This document shows positions 21,068 through 28,916 of a stretch of DNA of 64,000 nt, piece after piece. Below the pieces are notes generated by a model. It saw only the letters and a list, made by a program, of their open reading frames with translations. It did not search any database and was not told the DNA's origin. This DNA comes from Nocardioides sp. 1609. GTDB taxonomy: Bacteria; Actinomycetota; Actinomycetes; Propionibacteriales; Nocardioidaceae. The stretch's first letter is position 1. Each line of letters opens with the position of its first letter. The stretch is taken from assembly GCF_004522105.1 (NCBI RefSeq), contig NZ_SPUJ01000001.1:248001-312000 (forward strand). The letters run 5' to 3'. The position numbers and the translations under genes are program-made.

Positions 21068-22948
21068 ATGAGGCAGCCCGACGAGTTCGACGAGTTCTAC
21101 AAGGACGCCCGCGACCGCCTGCTCGCCCAGACCTACGCGATGACCGGCGACCTCGGCGCCTCGCGCCGGGCGGTCCGCGACGCGTTCTCGGTCGCCTGGC
21201 AGCGCTGGCGCAAGCTCTCGCGCCTCGAGCAGCCCGAGGACGTCGTCCGTCCGCACGCCTGGCGGCTGGCCCAGCGCCGGCACACCGCGCGCGTGTGGCA
21301 CCGCGAGCGCGACATCGACCGCGACGTCCGCGCCACCCTCGACGCGCTGGGCAAGCTGTCGACGCCGCAGCGCAAGGCGCTGGTGCTCACCCAGCTCGCC
21401 GCGGTCTCGATGCCGCAGATGGCCCGGGAGATCGGGCTGACGCTCGAGCGGGCGGAGATCGAGCTGCAGGCCGGGACGACGGCGCTCTCGCTCGAGCGCG
21501 AGGTCCAGGCCAGCGAGCTGCGGGCGGTCTTCGACGCCCTGGCGACGTCCGTGCACGACCGCGGCCGGTTCCCGCGGGCGCCCATCGTGCGCCGCACGGG
21601 CAACACGCGCCGCCGCGGCCACACCCTGCTCGGAGCGGTCGGCGCCGTCGCGGCGCTGGTCGTCACCGGCTCCCTCGTGACCGACGCCGGCGGCGTCCGC
21701 CCCACGTTGCACGCCCAGCCCGACCGGCCGACCCGCACGCCCGCGCCGGTCGACGAGGCCGAGGTCGAGTCCGGCGTCACCGTCACCCTGCCCGACTCCG
21801 CGCTCCTCGACGTCGCACCGCTCGACGCGGCCTACCCCGGTCGCACCTGGACGGAGCGGCGCACCGGCGACAACAGCGACGGCAGCGGGATGGTCCTCCC
21901 GTGCCAGGTGGCGCGGTACGCCGACCCGGCCGGCACCGCCGCCCTCGTCCGGACCTTCCGCGCCGCCGCGGGCCGGCAGCCCGCCGCCACCGCCGTCCAG
22001 CTCACGGAGGCCTCGGCCCGCCCGCGGGCCGCCGAGCGGACCTTCCGCGCCACGACCGCCTGGTTCGCCGGCTGCACCGACCAGCGCGTCCAGCTGCTCG
22101 GCACCCGCACCCCGACCGGGGTCGGCGACGAGGCGGTCCAGCTGGTGCTCCGGTCCTCCGCGGCCCCGGTCACGACCTACGTCGTCGGGGTGGCCCGCAG
22201 CGGCCTGTTCACGACGACCACCGTCGTCGAGACACCGGGTGACGACGTGCCCGACCGCGACGCCGCGGCCGCCGTCCTCGCCGCGGGTGTCGGTGAGCTG
22301 TGTGCGCTGCCCGGAGCGGGCGCCTGCGCACCGGCGCAGCCCGAGCTCGTCGACCGCGACCCGCTCCCGGCCGGTCGGCAGCCGGCCCTCGTGTCCGAGA
22401 TCGACCTGCCGCCGGTCTCCGGCGTCGACGACCCGTGGGTCGGCACCGAACCACGGCGCGCGACGACCAACGCCGCGGCGACCGGCTGCGACGTCACGTC
22501 GTTCGACGGCCGGTTCGGCAGGTCGAGGTTCACCCGCAACGCCACCCGCACCTTCCTGGTGCCGGGGGCCGAGCTCCCCCGGGAGTTCGGGCTCACCGAG
22601 ACCGTCGGGGCACTGCCCGCCGCCGGCGCCGCCGGCCTGGTCGAGCAGGTCCGCGACCGCCTCGCCAGCTGTCCCGAGCGCGAGCTCAACACCGAGGTGG
22701 AGCGGCTGGTCGACCGCAGCGACGGCGCCGAGGCGCTCACCGCCTGGCGGCTCGAGGTGAGGGTCACCGACGAGCGCACCGTCACCTACCTGATGGCCAT
22801 CATCCGCACCGGCACCTCGGTGGCCCAGCTCACCTTCGTGCCCACCCAGGACGCGACGGTCGACACGGACGTGTTCGTCGACCTCGCCGAGCGGGCCCAG
22901 GCCCGGCTGCGGCAGCTGCCCGCGCCCGGCGCGCCCGGCCGAGGCTGA
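21068..22948 (+). CDS. Membrane-tethered ECF-like sigma factor with exported Cys-containing sensor region
   Basis: This 626-residue fusion has a sigma-70 region 2-like segment at about residues 5-75 (FDEFYKDARDRLLAQTYAMT, FSVAWQRWRKLSRLEQPEDV), a region 4-like helix-turn-helix at about 92-142 (LGKLSTPQRKALVLTQL, MPQMAREIGLTLERAEIELQ), a single membrane helix at about 186-204 and a roughly 420-residue exported part. All six cysteines (279, 336, 412, 420, 474, 535) are outside; two segments (about 240-425 and 440-620) look like a tandem duplication resembling PknH-type extracellular sensor domains. Fold resemblance to SigE-type ECF factors is by eye. No separate anti-sigma gene is nearby. Two lipoprotein genes with matching promoters follow. 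DNA binding could instead be degenerate. Confidence 0.75.
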   Translation: MRQPDEFDEFYKDARDRLLAQTYAMTGDLGASRRAVRDAFSVAWQRWRKLSRLEQPEDVVRPHAWRLAQRRHTARVWHRERDIDRDVRATLDALGKLSTPQRKALVLTQLAAVSMPQMAREIGLTLERAEIELQAGTTALSLEREVQASELRAVFDALATSVHDRGRFPRAPIVRRTGNTRRRGHTLLGAVGAVAALVVTGSLVTDAGGVRPTLHAQPDRPTRTPAPVDEAEVESGVTVTLPDSALLDVAPLDAAYPGRTWTERRTGDNSDGSGMVLPCQVARYADPAGTAALVRTFRAAAGRQPAATAVQLTEASARPRAAERTFRATTAWFAGCTDQRVQLLGTRTPTGVGDEAVQLVLRSSAAPVTTYVVGVARSGLFTTTTVVETPGDDVPDRDAAAAVLAAGVGELCALPGAGACAPAQPELVDRDPLPAGRQPALVSEIDLPPVSGVDDPWVGTEPRRATTNAAATGCDVTSFDGRFGRSRFTRNATRTFLVPGAELPREFGLTETVGALPAAGAAGLVEQVRDRLASCPERELNTEVERLVDRSDGAEALTAWRLEVRVTDERTVTYLMAIIRTGTSVAQLTFVPTQDATVDTDVFVDLAERAQARLRQLPAPGAPGRG

Positions 22949-22957
22949 GGCGGGCCC

Positions 22958-22988
22958 ACAACCTTCCGGGACCGGACGTCGTCCCACC
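22958..22988 (+). promoter_or_regulatory. ECF-type promoter of lipoprotein gene 1
   Basis: ACAAC, 17 bases, then CGTCCCACC. The AAC and CGTC elements are typical of ECF sigma promoters. The same two boxes with identical 17-base spacing precede the next lipoprotein gene, and the similarity continues through the leader (GCACG, GACCCC, GCCGA, GGAG) to the start codon. Confidence 0.6.
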
Positions 22989-23020
22989 TCCGCACGCTGA
23001 CCCCGGCCGAGGAGGACCCG

Positions 23021-23815
23021 ATGACGACACGCCCCCCATCGCCGCGCCGCACCCGGGCGGCCGCGCTGGCCGCGCTGGCCGCCGTCCTGGTCCCGCTCGC
23101 GCTGGCCGGCTGCGGCGGCGAGGACGACGTCCGCCCGCGCGACGACGGGCGCGCCGGGCCCGGCGCGCGAGCCACCACGGTCGTCGGGACCGAGCCCCCG
23201 GCGTCCGCGACACCCGCGGCGGCACGGATGACGGCGTCCGACGACGGACTGGGCGGGTGGGCCTTCGGCGACGCGGCCGAGCCGGCGCTCGAGGCCATGA
23301 CCGGCGAGCTCGGTGCTGCCGACGTCGACACCGGCTGGGAGGAGTTCCGGCGCCTCGAGGGCCACGCCGGCTGGTACCGCGACGACGACCCGCTCAGCGA
23401 CTCCTGGCGGCACCGCTACTTCCGCGCGGCCTGCTGGGCGTCGCTCTGCTCGATCTTCGGGGGCTCCTCCCCCGCCACCGCCACGTTCCTCGGGTGGGAG
23501 GTGTCGGACTTCCGGCGGTGGGACGAGGACGACGACCCGGACCCCACCGGGCCGCGGATCGCGCTCGAGGGCAGCGGGATCCGGCTCGGCGACACCTGGG
23601 CGGACTTCCGCGCGGCCTACCCCGGGGCCCGGGCCGGCGGCGGGGAGGGCGCGTCCCTGGTGATCGGCGCCCCGCCGTGGCCCGGCATCGTCGACGGCGT
23701 CGGGGCGTGGCGGATGAGCGGCAGCTGGGACGCCGACCGCCCCACGTGGGCGCCCGACCACGCCGTCGTCACCCGGATGTCCGGGGGCGTCGGCCCGGCG
23801 CCGGGCTGCTGCTGA
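23021..23815 (+). CDS. Lipoprotein of the sigma cassette, unknown family
   Basis: A 264-residue protein with a type II signal peptide (ALAAVLVPLALAGC lipobox), then a Thr/Pro/Ala-rich linker and a globular part rich in Trp and Asp. Two cysteines lie close together (ACWASLCSIFG) and two more end the protein (PAPGCC), so disulfides are likely outside the cell. Segments GIRLGDTWADFRAAYPGARA and VTRMSGGVGPAPGC look like a compact alpha/beta unit, but I recognise no family. The ATG follows GAGGAGGA. The gene sits 72 bases behind the tethered sigma gene under a putative ECF promoter, so it is a likely target or partner of that protein. Confidence 0.7.
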   Translation: MTTRPPSPRRTRAAALAALAAVLVPLALAGCGGEDDVRPRDDGRAGPGARATTVVGTEPPASATPAAARMTASDDGLGGWAFGDAAEPALEAMTGELGAADVDTGWEEFRRLEGHAGWYRDDDPLSDSWRHRYFRAACWASLCSIFGGSSPATATFLGWEVSDFRRWDEDDDPDPTGPRIALEGSGIRLGDTWADFRAAYPGARAGGGEGASLVIGAPPWPGIVDGVGAWRMSGSWDADRPTWAPDHAVVTRMSGGVGPAPGCC

Positions 23816-23838
23816 GGCGGCCGACCGGGACGCGGCCG

Positions 23839-23869
23839 ACAACTTCTCCGGCCGGCCGACCGTCCCACC
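23839..23869 (+). promoter_or_regulatory. ECF-type promoter of lipoprotein gene 2
   Basis: ACAAC, 17 bases, then CGTCCCACC, the same layout as at 22958-22988. The 34 bases down to the start codon are also largely conserved between the two genes, which suggests either a duplicated regulatory unit or strong selection on both promoter and leader. Confidence 0.6.
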
Positions 23870-23902
23870 CCTGCACGACGACCCCAGCCGAAGGAGCCCC
23901 GC

Positions 23903-25252
23903 ATGAACGCCGGACACCGCCTGCTCACCCGAGGGACGGCCGCTGCCGTCGCCGTCCTCGTCCCGCTCTGCGTGACCGGCTGCGGCGACGCCCGCAGCGG
24001 CGACGCGGCCGGCCCGCAGGCAGCCGACGGGGGCGGGACGGCGACCACGGTCGCGGACGCCGTCCCCTCGGCCGAGCCGCCGGCCACCCGGCTCCCCGAC
24101 GACTTCCCCCTGGCGGCCGCACTGCCCGCCACCAACGGCGACGACGGCACGCCGGTCCGGGTGACCGCGCGGCCCGGCACCGACGGTGTCGAGCTGTGCG
24201 AGGACGAGGCCTGGACCCGCGACGGGACGGTCGACGTCGCCGGGGTCACCTACGCCGGCGAGGCCGAGGACTTCCGCGGCCGCACCCTCGCCCTGTACGC
24301 CGACGAGGCCGCCGCGACCGCGGCCCTCGACCACGCCCGCGCGGCGTTCGCCGCCTGCCCCGACGCGACGGTGGGCGGCACCGACCAGGTCTACGAGGAG
24401 ATCGATCGCGGCCCGGGGTCGTCGACCTACACCCACCGCTACCGCTACGGGGGCGCCTTCGACCCCGGCCTGGAAGTCATCGAGGTCGTCCAGGTCGGGC
24501 CGGCGCTGTACCTCGCGTCGTACTACGGCGAGGGCGGGACCAGCCCCGAGTCCATCGCGTCCTCGGTCGACGAGGCCCGGACGTCGTCCCGGCCGGTGCT
24601 GGAGGCGATGGCTGACCTCGGGACGGCCACGCCCGACCCCAGCCCGGAAACCAGCCCGGAGACCAGCCCGGACACGGGCCAAGGGACCACGCCGTCGGCC
24701 GGCGACCTCCCCCTCGCCGCCGGGTGGCCGACCGAGGTCACCGAGTCCGGCTCCGCCGGCCTCGAGCTGCCCGTCGCCGAGCTCGACGCCCCGTTCGCCG
24801 ACCACGCCTGCGACAGCGCGGCGCCCGGCGGCGACCCGACCGAGGTCGTGCGCGCCCAGTTCTCCGACGTCGAGGCCTACCTCGGCCGCGAGCTGCTGAG
24901 CTTCGCCGACGCCGACGCGGCGGTCGCCTTCGTCACCGACCTCCGCGACTTCTACGCCGCCTGCCCCACGCAGAGCGAGGACGGGCTCTCCTACCCGGTG
25001 CGCACCTTCGACACCGCGGTCGGCGGGCAGTCGTTCGCCGTCGTCCGCAGCGCCGAGCACGACGGGAGGCCGGCCATCGGGGTCAGCGCGCTCCAGGTCG
25101 TCAGGGTGGGCAGCGCGGTGCTCCTCGACTCCACCTCCACCGAGGGCAGCGCCGGCGACGCGGCCGCGGCCCGGAACCTCGCCGAGGTGATGACCGACCG
25201 GTCCGGCGACGTCGTCGCCGCGATGTGCGCCTTCACCGTGGCCGGCTGCTGA
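23903..25252 (+). CDS. Two-domain lipoprotein of the sigma cassette (PknH-like sensor repeats)
   Basis: The 449-residue protein starts with a lipoprotein signal peptide (VAVLVPLCVTGC). Two related domains follow, separated by a flexible PETSPETSPDTGQG-type linker at about residues 245-270. Each domain has paired cysteines and the pattern of an Ala-rich helix ending in AACP (AALDHARAAFAACPD; FVTDLRDFYAACPT) followed by a strand region with VVQVGPALYL or VVRVGSAVLL. This order resembles the exported domains of the upstream sigma fusion and, more distantly, the PknH-type sensor fold. It may be the extracytoplasmic partner that senses or modulates the signal. The family assignment is tentative; export as lipoprotein is confident. 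Confidence 0.7.
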   Translation: MNAGHRLLTRGTAAAVAVLVPLCVTGCGDARSGDAAGPQAADGGGTATTVADAVPSAEPPATRLPDDFPLAAALPATNGDDGTPVRVTARPGTDGVELCEDEAWTRDGTVDVAGVTYAGEAEDFRGRTLALYADEAAATAALDHARAAFAACPDATVGGTDQVYEEIDRGPGSSTYTHRYRYGGAFDPGLEVIEVVQVGPALYLASYYGEGGTSPESIASSVDEARTSSRPVLEAMADLGTATPDPSPETSPETSPDTGQGTTPSAGDLPLAAGWPTEVTESGSAGLELPVAELDAPFADHACDSAAPGGDPTEVVRAQFSDVEAYLGRELLSFADADAAVAFVTDLRDFYAACPTQSEDGLSYPVRTFDTAVGGQSFAVVRSAEHDGRPAIGVSALQVVRVGSAVLLDSTSTEGSAGDAAAARNLAEVMTDRSGDVVAAMCAFTVAGC

Positions 25253-25279
25253 CCCCGCCGGTCCTGCGCCGCGACGACG

Positions 25280-25315
25280 GACGGCCCGCCACCTCGATCG
25301 AGGTGGCGGGCCGTC
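25280..25315. terminator. Perfect 36-bp palindrome between convergent genes
   Basis: GACGGCCCGCCACCTCGA and its exact complement form an 18-bp stem with no spacer, centred between the lipoprotein stop (25252) and the sucD stop (25344). It is well placed to act as a bidirectional terminator; in RNA the loop would open a few central pairs. Confidence 0.75.
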
Positions 25316-25343
25316 GTCGGACCGTTCCGGGTGACCGGTGCGG

Positions 25344-26225
25344 TCAGAGGCCCTGCAGGATCTCGCGCATCAGGGCGGCGGTCTCGGACGGCGTCTTGCC
25401 GACCTTGACGCCGACGGCCTCGAGGGCCTCCTGCTTCGCGGCCGCGGTGCCCGAGGAGCCGGACACGATGGCGCCGGCGTGGCCCATCGTCTTGCCCTCG
25501 GGGGCGGTGAAGCCCGCGACGTAGCCGACGACCGGCTTGGTCACGTTGTCCTTGATGTAGGCCGCGGCCCGCTCCTCGGCGTCCCCACCGATCTCGCCGA
25601 TCATCACGATCGCCTTGGTGTCGGGGTCGGCCTCGAACGCCGCGAGGGCGTCGATGTGGGTGGTGCCCACGATCGGGTCGCCGCCGATGCCGATGGCGGT
25701 GGAGAAGCCGAAGTCCTTGAGCTCGTACATCATCTGGTAGGTCAGGGTGCCCGACTTCGACACCAGGCCGATCGGGCCGGTGCCGGCGATGGTGTGCGGC
25801 GTGATGCCGGCCAGCGACTCGCCCGGGGTGATGATGCCGGGGCAGTTCGGCCCGATCATCCGGGTCGACCTGCCCTGCAGGTAGGACCACACCTCGGCGG
25901 TGTCCTGGACCGGCACGCCCTCGGTGATGACCACGAGCAGGCCGATGCCGGCGTCGATGGCCTCGATGCAGGCGTCCTTGGTGAACGCCGGCGGCACGAA
26001 GGCCACCGACACGTCGGCGCCGGTCTCGCGCATCGCCTCCTCGACGGTGCCGTAGACCGGCAGCTCCTTGCCGTCCAGCTCGACCGTGGTGCCGGCCTTG
26101 CGGGCGTTGACGCCGCCGACGATGTTGCTGCCGGACTGGAGCATCAGGGTGGTGTGCTTGGCGCCCATCCCACCGGTGATGCCCTGGACGATGATCTTGC
26201 TGTCCTTGTTCAGGTAAATAGACAC
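25344..26225 (-). CDS. sucD: Succinyl-CoA synthetase, alpha subunit
   Basis: This TCA-cycle subunit binds CoA and carries the phosphohistidine. The start [19 protein letters not shown] is typical, [15 protein letters not shown] and [15 protein letters not shown] form the CoA and substrate regions, and the phosphorylated His is in [20 protein letters not shown]. Its 293 residues are standard. It starts with GTG preceded by GGAGAG, 18 bases after the sucC stop, so the two subunits form an operon. A perfect palindrome closes the transcript. Confidence 0.98.
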   Translation of the reverse strand: MSIYLNKDSKIIVQGITGGMGAKHTTLMLQSGSNIVGGVNARKAGTTVELDGKELPVYGTVEEAMRETGADVSVAFVPPAFTKDACIEAIDAGIGLLVVITEGVPVQDTAEVWSYLQGRSTRMIGPNCPGIITPGESLAGITPHTIAGTGPIGLVSKSGTLTYQMMYELKDFGFSTAIGIGGDPIVGTTHIDALAAFEADPDTKAIVMIGEIGGDAEERAAAYIKDNVTKPVVGYVAGFTAPEGKTMGHAGAIVSGSSGTAAAKQEALEAVGVKVGKTPSETAALMREILQGL

Positions 26226-26243
26226 GTCGTGATCTCTCCGGTC

Positions 26244-27413
26244 TCAGGCGTTGTTGGCGAGCTCGGCGGCCTTGTCGGCCGCGCCGTCCATGGTCGGGAC
26301 CTGCGTCACCAGCGGGTGGTTCAGCTCGTCGAGGATCGCTCGGCCCTTGTCGACGTTGTTGCCGTCGAGGCGGACGACGAGCGGCTTGGTCGCGGCGTCG
26401 CCGAGGATCTCCAGCGCACCCTTGATGCCGTTGGCGACCTCGTCGCAGGCGGTGATGCCGCCGAAGACGTTCACGAAGACGCTCCTGACCTGCTCGTCGC
26501 CGAGGATCACGTCGAGGCCGTCGGCCATGACCTGCGCGTTCGCGCCGCCGCCGATGTCGAGGAAGTTGGCCGGCTTCACGCCGCCGTGGACCTCGCCGGC
26601 GTACGCGACGACGTCGAGGGTCGACATGACCAGTCCGGCGCCGTTGCCGATGATGCCGACGGCACCGTCGAGCTTGACGTAGTTGAGGCCCTTCTCCTTG
26701 GCCTTCGCCTCGAGCGGGTCCGTCTCGTCCTTGATCTCGAACGCCTCGTGGTCGGGGTGACGCACCTCGGAGGCGTTCTCGTCGAGGGAGACCTTGCCGT
26801 CGAGCGCCTCGAGCTTGTCGCCGGCGAGCCGCGCGAGCGGGTTCACCTCGACGAGCGTGGCGTCCTCCTCGACGAAGACCCGGTAGAGCGACTCGATCAT
26901 GGCGACGGCCTGCTCGAAGACGGCCTCGGGGAACTTCGCCTCGGTCGCGATCTCGCGGGCCTTGGCCTCGTCGACGCCGGTGCCGGGGTCGATCGGGATC
27001 TGCTTCACGGCGTCCGGGTTGGTCTTGGCGACCTCCTCGATCTCCACCCCACCCTCGACGCTGGCGATGCAGAGGTACTGCCGGTTGGCGCGGTCGAGCA
27101 GGAAGGAGAAGTAGTACTCCTCCTCGGGGGGCGTGGCCGGGGTGATCAGCACCCGGTTGACCGGGAGGCCCTTGATCTCCAGGGCGAGGATGTTGGTGGC
27201 GTGCTCGAACGCCTCGTCGGGGGTCTTGGCGAGCTTGACGCCGCCGGCCTTGCCTCGTCCGCCGGCCTTGACCTGGGCCTTCACGACGGTGACGCCGCCG
27301 ATCTGCTCGGCGGCGGCCTTGGCGGCCTCAGCGGTCTCGACGACGACACCGAGGGTCGTCGCGACACCATGCTTGGCGAAGAGCTCCTTCGCTTGAAACT
27401 CCATCAGGTCCAC
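26244..27413 (-). CDS. sucC: Succinyl-CoA synthetase (ADP-forming), beta subunit
   Basis: The beta subunit provides the ATP-grasp nucleotide domain. The N-terminus [17 protein letters not shown], the grasp segment [21 protein letters not shown], and the C-terminal [20 protein letters not shown] and [19 protein letters not shown] are all diagnostic. The 389-residue length is usual. GTG at 27411-27413 is used so that the conserved MDLM start is kept. It is the first gene of the sucCD operon and is divergent from the M23 peptidase gene, as in mycobacteria (recalled). Confidence 0.98.
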   Translation of the reverse strand: MDLMEFQAKELFAKHGVATTLGVVVETAEAAKAAAEQIGGVTVVKAQVKAGGRGKAGGVKLAKTPDEAFEHATNILALEIKGLPVNRVLITPATPPEEEYYFSFLLDRANRQYLCIASVEGGVEIEEVAKTNPDAVKQIPIDPGTGVDEAKAREIATEAKFPEAVFEQAVAMIESLYRVFVEEDATLVEVNPLARLAGDKLEALDGKVSLDENASEVRHPDHEAFEIKDETDPLEAKAKEKGLNYVKLDGAVGIIGNGAGLVMSTLDVVAYAGEVHGGVKPANFLDIGGGANAQVMADGLDVILGDEQVRSVFVNVFGGITACDEVANGIKGALEILGDAATKPLVVRLDGNNVDKGRAILDELNHPLVTQVPTMDGAADKAAELANNA

Positions 27414-27621
27414 TGGTTCACCACGTTCTCGAGAGGGTTGTCACGCGTCGGAGCGAGCGGCCCGGTCCGGCCTCGAGGGCGCGAGCCGCGCGCTGGCGTG
27501 CTTCCTCGTGGCACCCTAGTCCCGTCGCGGCGTGGTGCCGCGCCGAGGTCCGGATCGCCGCATCCCCGCGATCCACCCGCCCGTCCGCCCGACGTCGTCC
27601 GCACGTGCTGTGGACGATGAT

Positions 27622-27650
27622 TTCGGACAGGTCCCCGGCTCGGTTAGAGT
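27622..27650 (+). promoter_or_regulatory. Promoter of the M23 peptidase gene in the sucC-M23 gap
   Basis: Within the 318-base non-coding gap (27414-27731), TTCGGA (27622) and TAGAGT (27645-27650), spaced by 17 bases, form a plausible housekeeping promoter for the plus-strand gene. A TAGGGT on the other strand (27513-27518) is a weak -10 candidate for sucC. Nothing else recognisable was seen in the gap. Confidence 0.5.
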
Positions 27651-27731
27651 GACGCGTCGTTCTCGACCACCACTGTTCGGCACGTCTCCCCCACGCGTGC
27701 AGCACCAGCAACCAACGGAGTCGTCTGACCT

Positions 27732-28775
27732 ATGGGAAACCACCGAGCGGATCGCCGCGCGCCGCGTCGACGCCCGGAGACCCGACCGGACACCCCGTAC
27801 GTGGGCCGTCGCGTCGCTCGTCCCGAGCCCGTCGTCGTAGCCCCTCCGCTCGAGCAGGTCGCCCACGTCGAGCCCGCCGCGGCTCCGGTCGCGGCCCCCG
27901 CACCGGCCCGCACGGGCACCCACACGGGCACCCACTACTTCGGTGACCTCGACGTCACCGCCGAGATCCCGCTGGTCCGCGAGGCCACGCCGGGCAGGCG
28001 CAAGGCGGTCCGGCACGCCGGTGCGCGCGGCTCGCTCTTCCGCGGCCTGCCGTCCCCGCCGCTGCTGCTCGGTGTCGCGACCCTCGCCGTCGCCGTCGGC
28101 GGCGTGCTCACCTCGGGCGCGGGCACCGACCAGGAGCTCGCTCGCACCGTCGTCGTCAACGACGTCCGGCCAGCCACCGCGCTCAGCGGCTCGGGCGGCA
28201 CCGGCACCGTCGACGGGCTGCGCGCCGACGTCAGCCGCTCCTCCGACCGGGGCGCGCTCGACCAGGCCAACGGCGACGAGGCGCTCGTCGCGGCCGCGGA
28301 GGCCCAGGCCGAGCAGCGCAACGCCGCCCTGGGCGAGCTCGCCGCGCAGGCCGAGAAGCAGGCGGCCAAGATCAAGGAGAACCGCTGGTTCCTCCCGCTC
28401 AACCCGTCGATCACCACCGCGACGTTCGGCCAGACCGGGCTGTGGGCCAGCTACCACACGGGCCTCGACTTCAACGGCGAGACCGGCGACTCGATCCACG
28501 CGATCGCCAACGGCACCGTGACCTTCGTCGGCTACGACGGGTCCTACGGCAACAAGACCGTCATCACGCTCGAGGACGGCACCGAGATCTGGTACTGCCA
28601 CCAGACCGACCAGTACGTCTCCGTCGGCGACATCGTCAACGGCAACGACATCATCGGCACCGTCGGCACGACCGGCAACGTCACCGGCTCGCACCTGCAC
28701 GTCGAGGTCCGCCCCGGCGGCGGCGACCCGGTCGACCCCTACGCCGCCTTCGTCCAGCACGGCGTGACGCCGTGA
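27732..28775 (+). CDS. M23 family (LytM-type) metallopeptidase, membrane-anchored
   Basis: A 347-residue protein with a basic, Pro-rich cytoplasmic N-terminus of about 110 residues, one membrane helix (PPLLLGVATLAVAVGGVL), a short coiled-coil segment (EALVAAAEAQAEQRNAALGE) and a C-terminal LytM domain. The zinc ligands are visible: His242 and Asp246 in YHTGLDFN, and HLHVEV with His321/His323. Such enzymes cleave peptidoglycan cross-bridges or activate amidases during growth. An M23 gene beside sucCD and pcrA also occurs in mycobacteria (Rv0950c, recalled). ATG is preceded by GGAG at 8-11 bases. Confidence 0.9.
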   Translation: MGNHRADRRAPRRRPETRPDTPYVGRRVARPEPVVVAPPLEQVAHVEPAAAPVAAPAPARTGTHTGTHYFGDLDVTAEIPLVREATPGRRKAVRHAGARGSLFRGLPSPPLLLGVATLAVAVGGVLTSGAGTDQELARTVVVNDVRPATALSGSGGTGTVDGLRADVSRSSDRGALDQANGDEALVAAAEAQAEQRNAALGELAAQAEKQAAKIKENRWFLPLNPSITTATFGQTGLWASYHTGLDFNGETGDSIHAIANGTVTFVGYDGSYGNKTVITLEDGTEIWYCHQTDQYVSVGDIVNGNDIIGTVGTTGNVTGSHLHVEVRPGGGDPVDPYAAFVQHGVTP

Positions 28776-28916
28776 GCGGCGGGCCGGCGTAGCCCGAGCC
28801 TGCGACGGCCGGGTCCGACACGACGCGAACACCGGTGGTCGAGCAAGGGGCCATGCCACCCGCGTGCCGCACCTGTTCGGTGACCGTGGGAGCCGGCGCG
28901 CCCCGCACGCTCGGCG

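Noticed and set aside
20894..25060. Very long open frame on the minus strand (over 1,300 codons) opposite the sigma cassette
   Set aside because: It is the shadow of genes on the plus strand: high GC leaves few stops on the opposite strand, and the translation is low-complexity Arg/Gly/Asp-rich with no domain.
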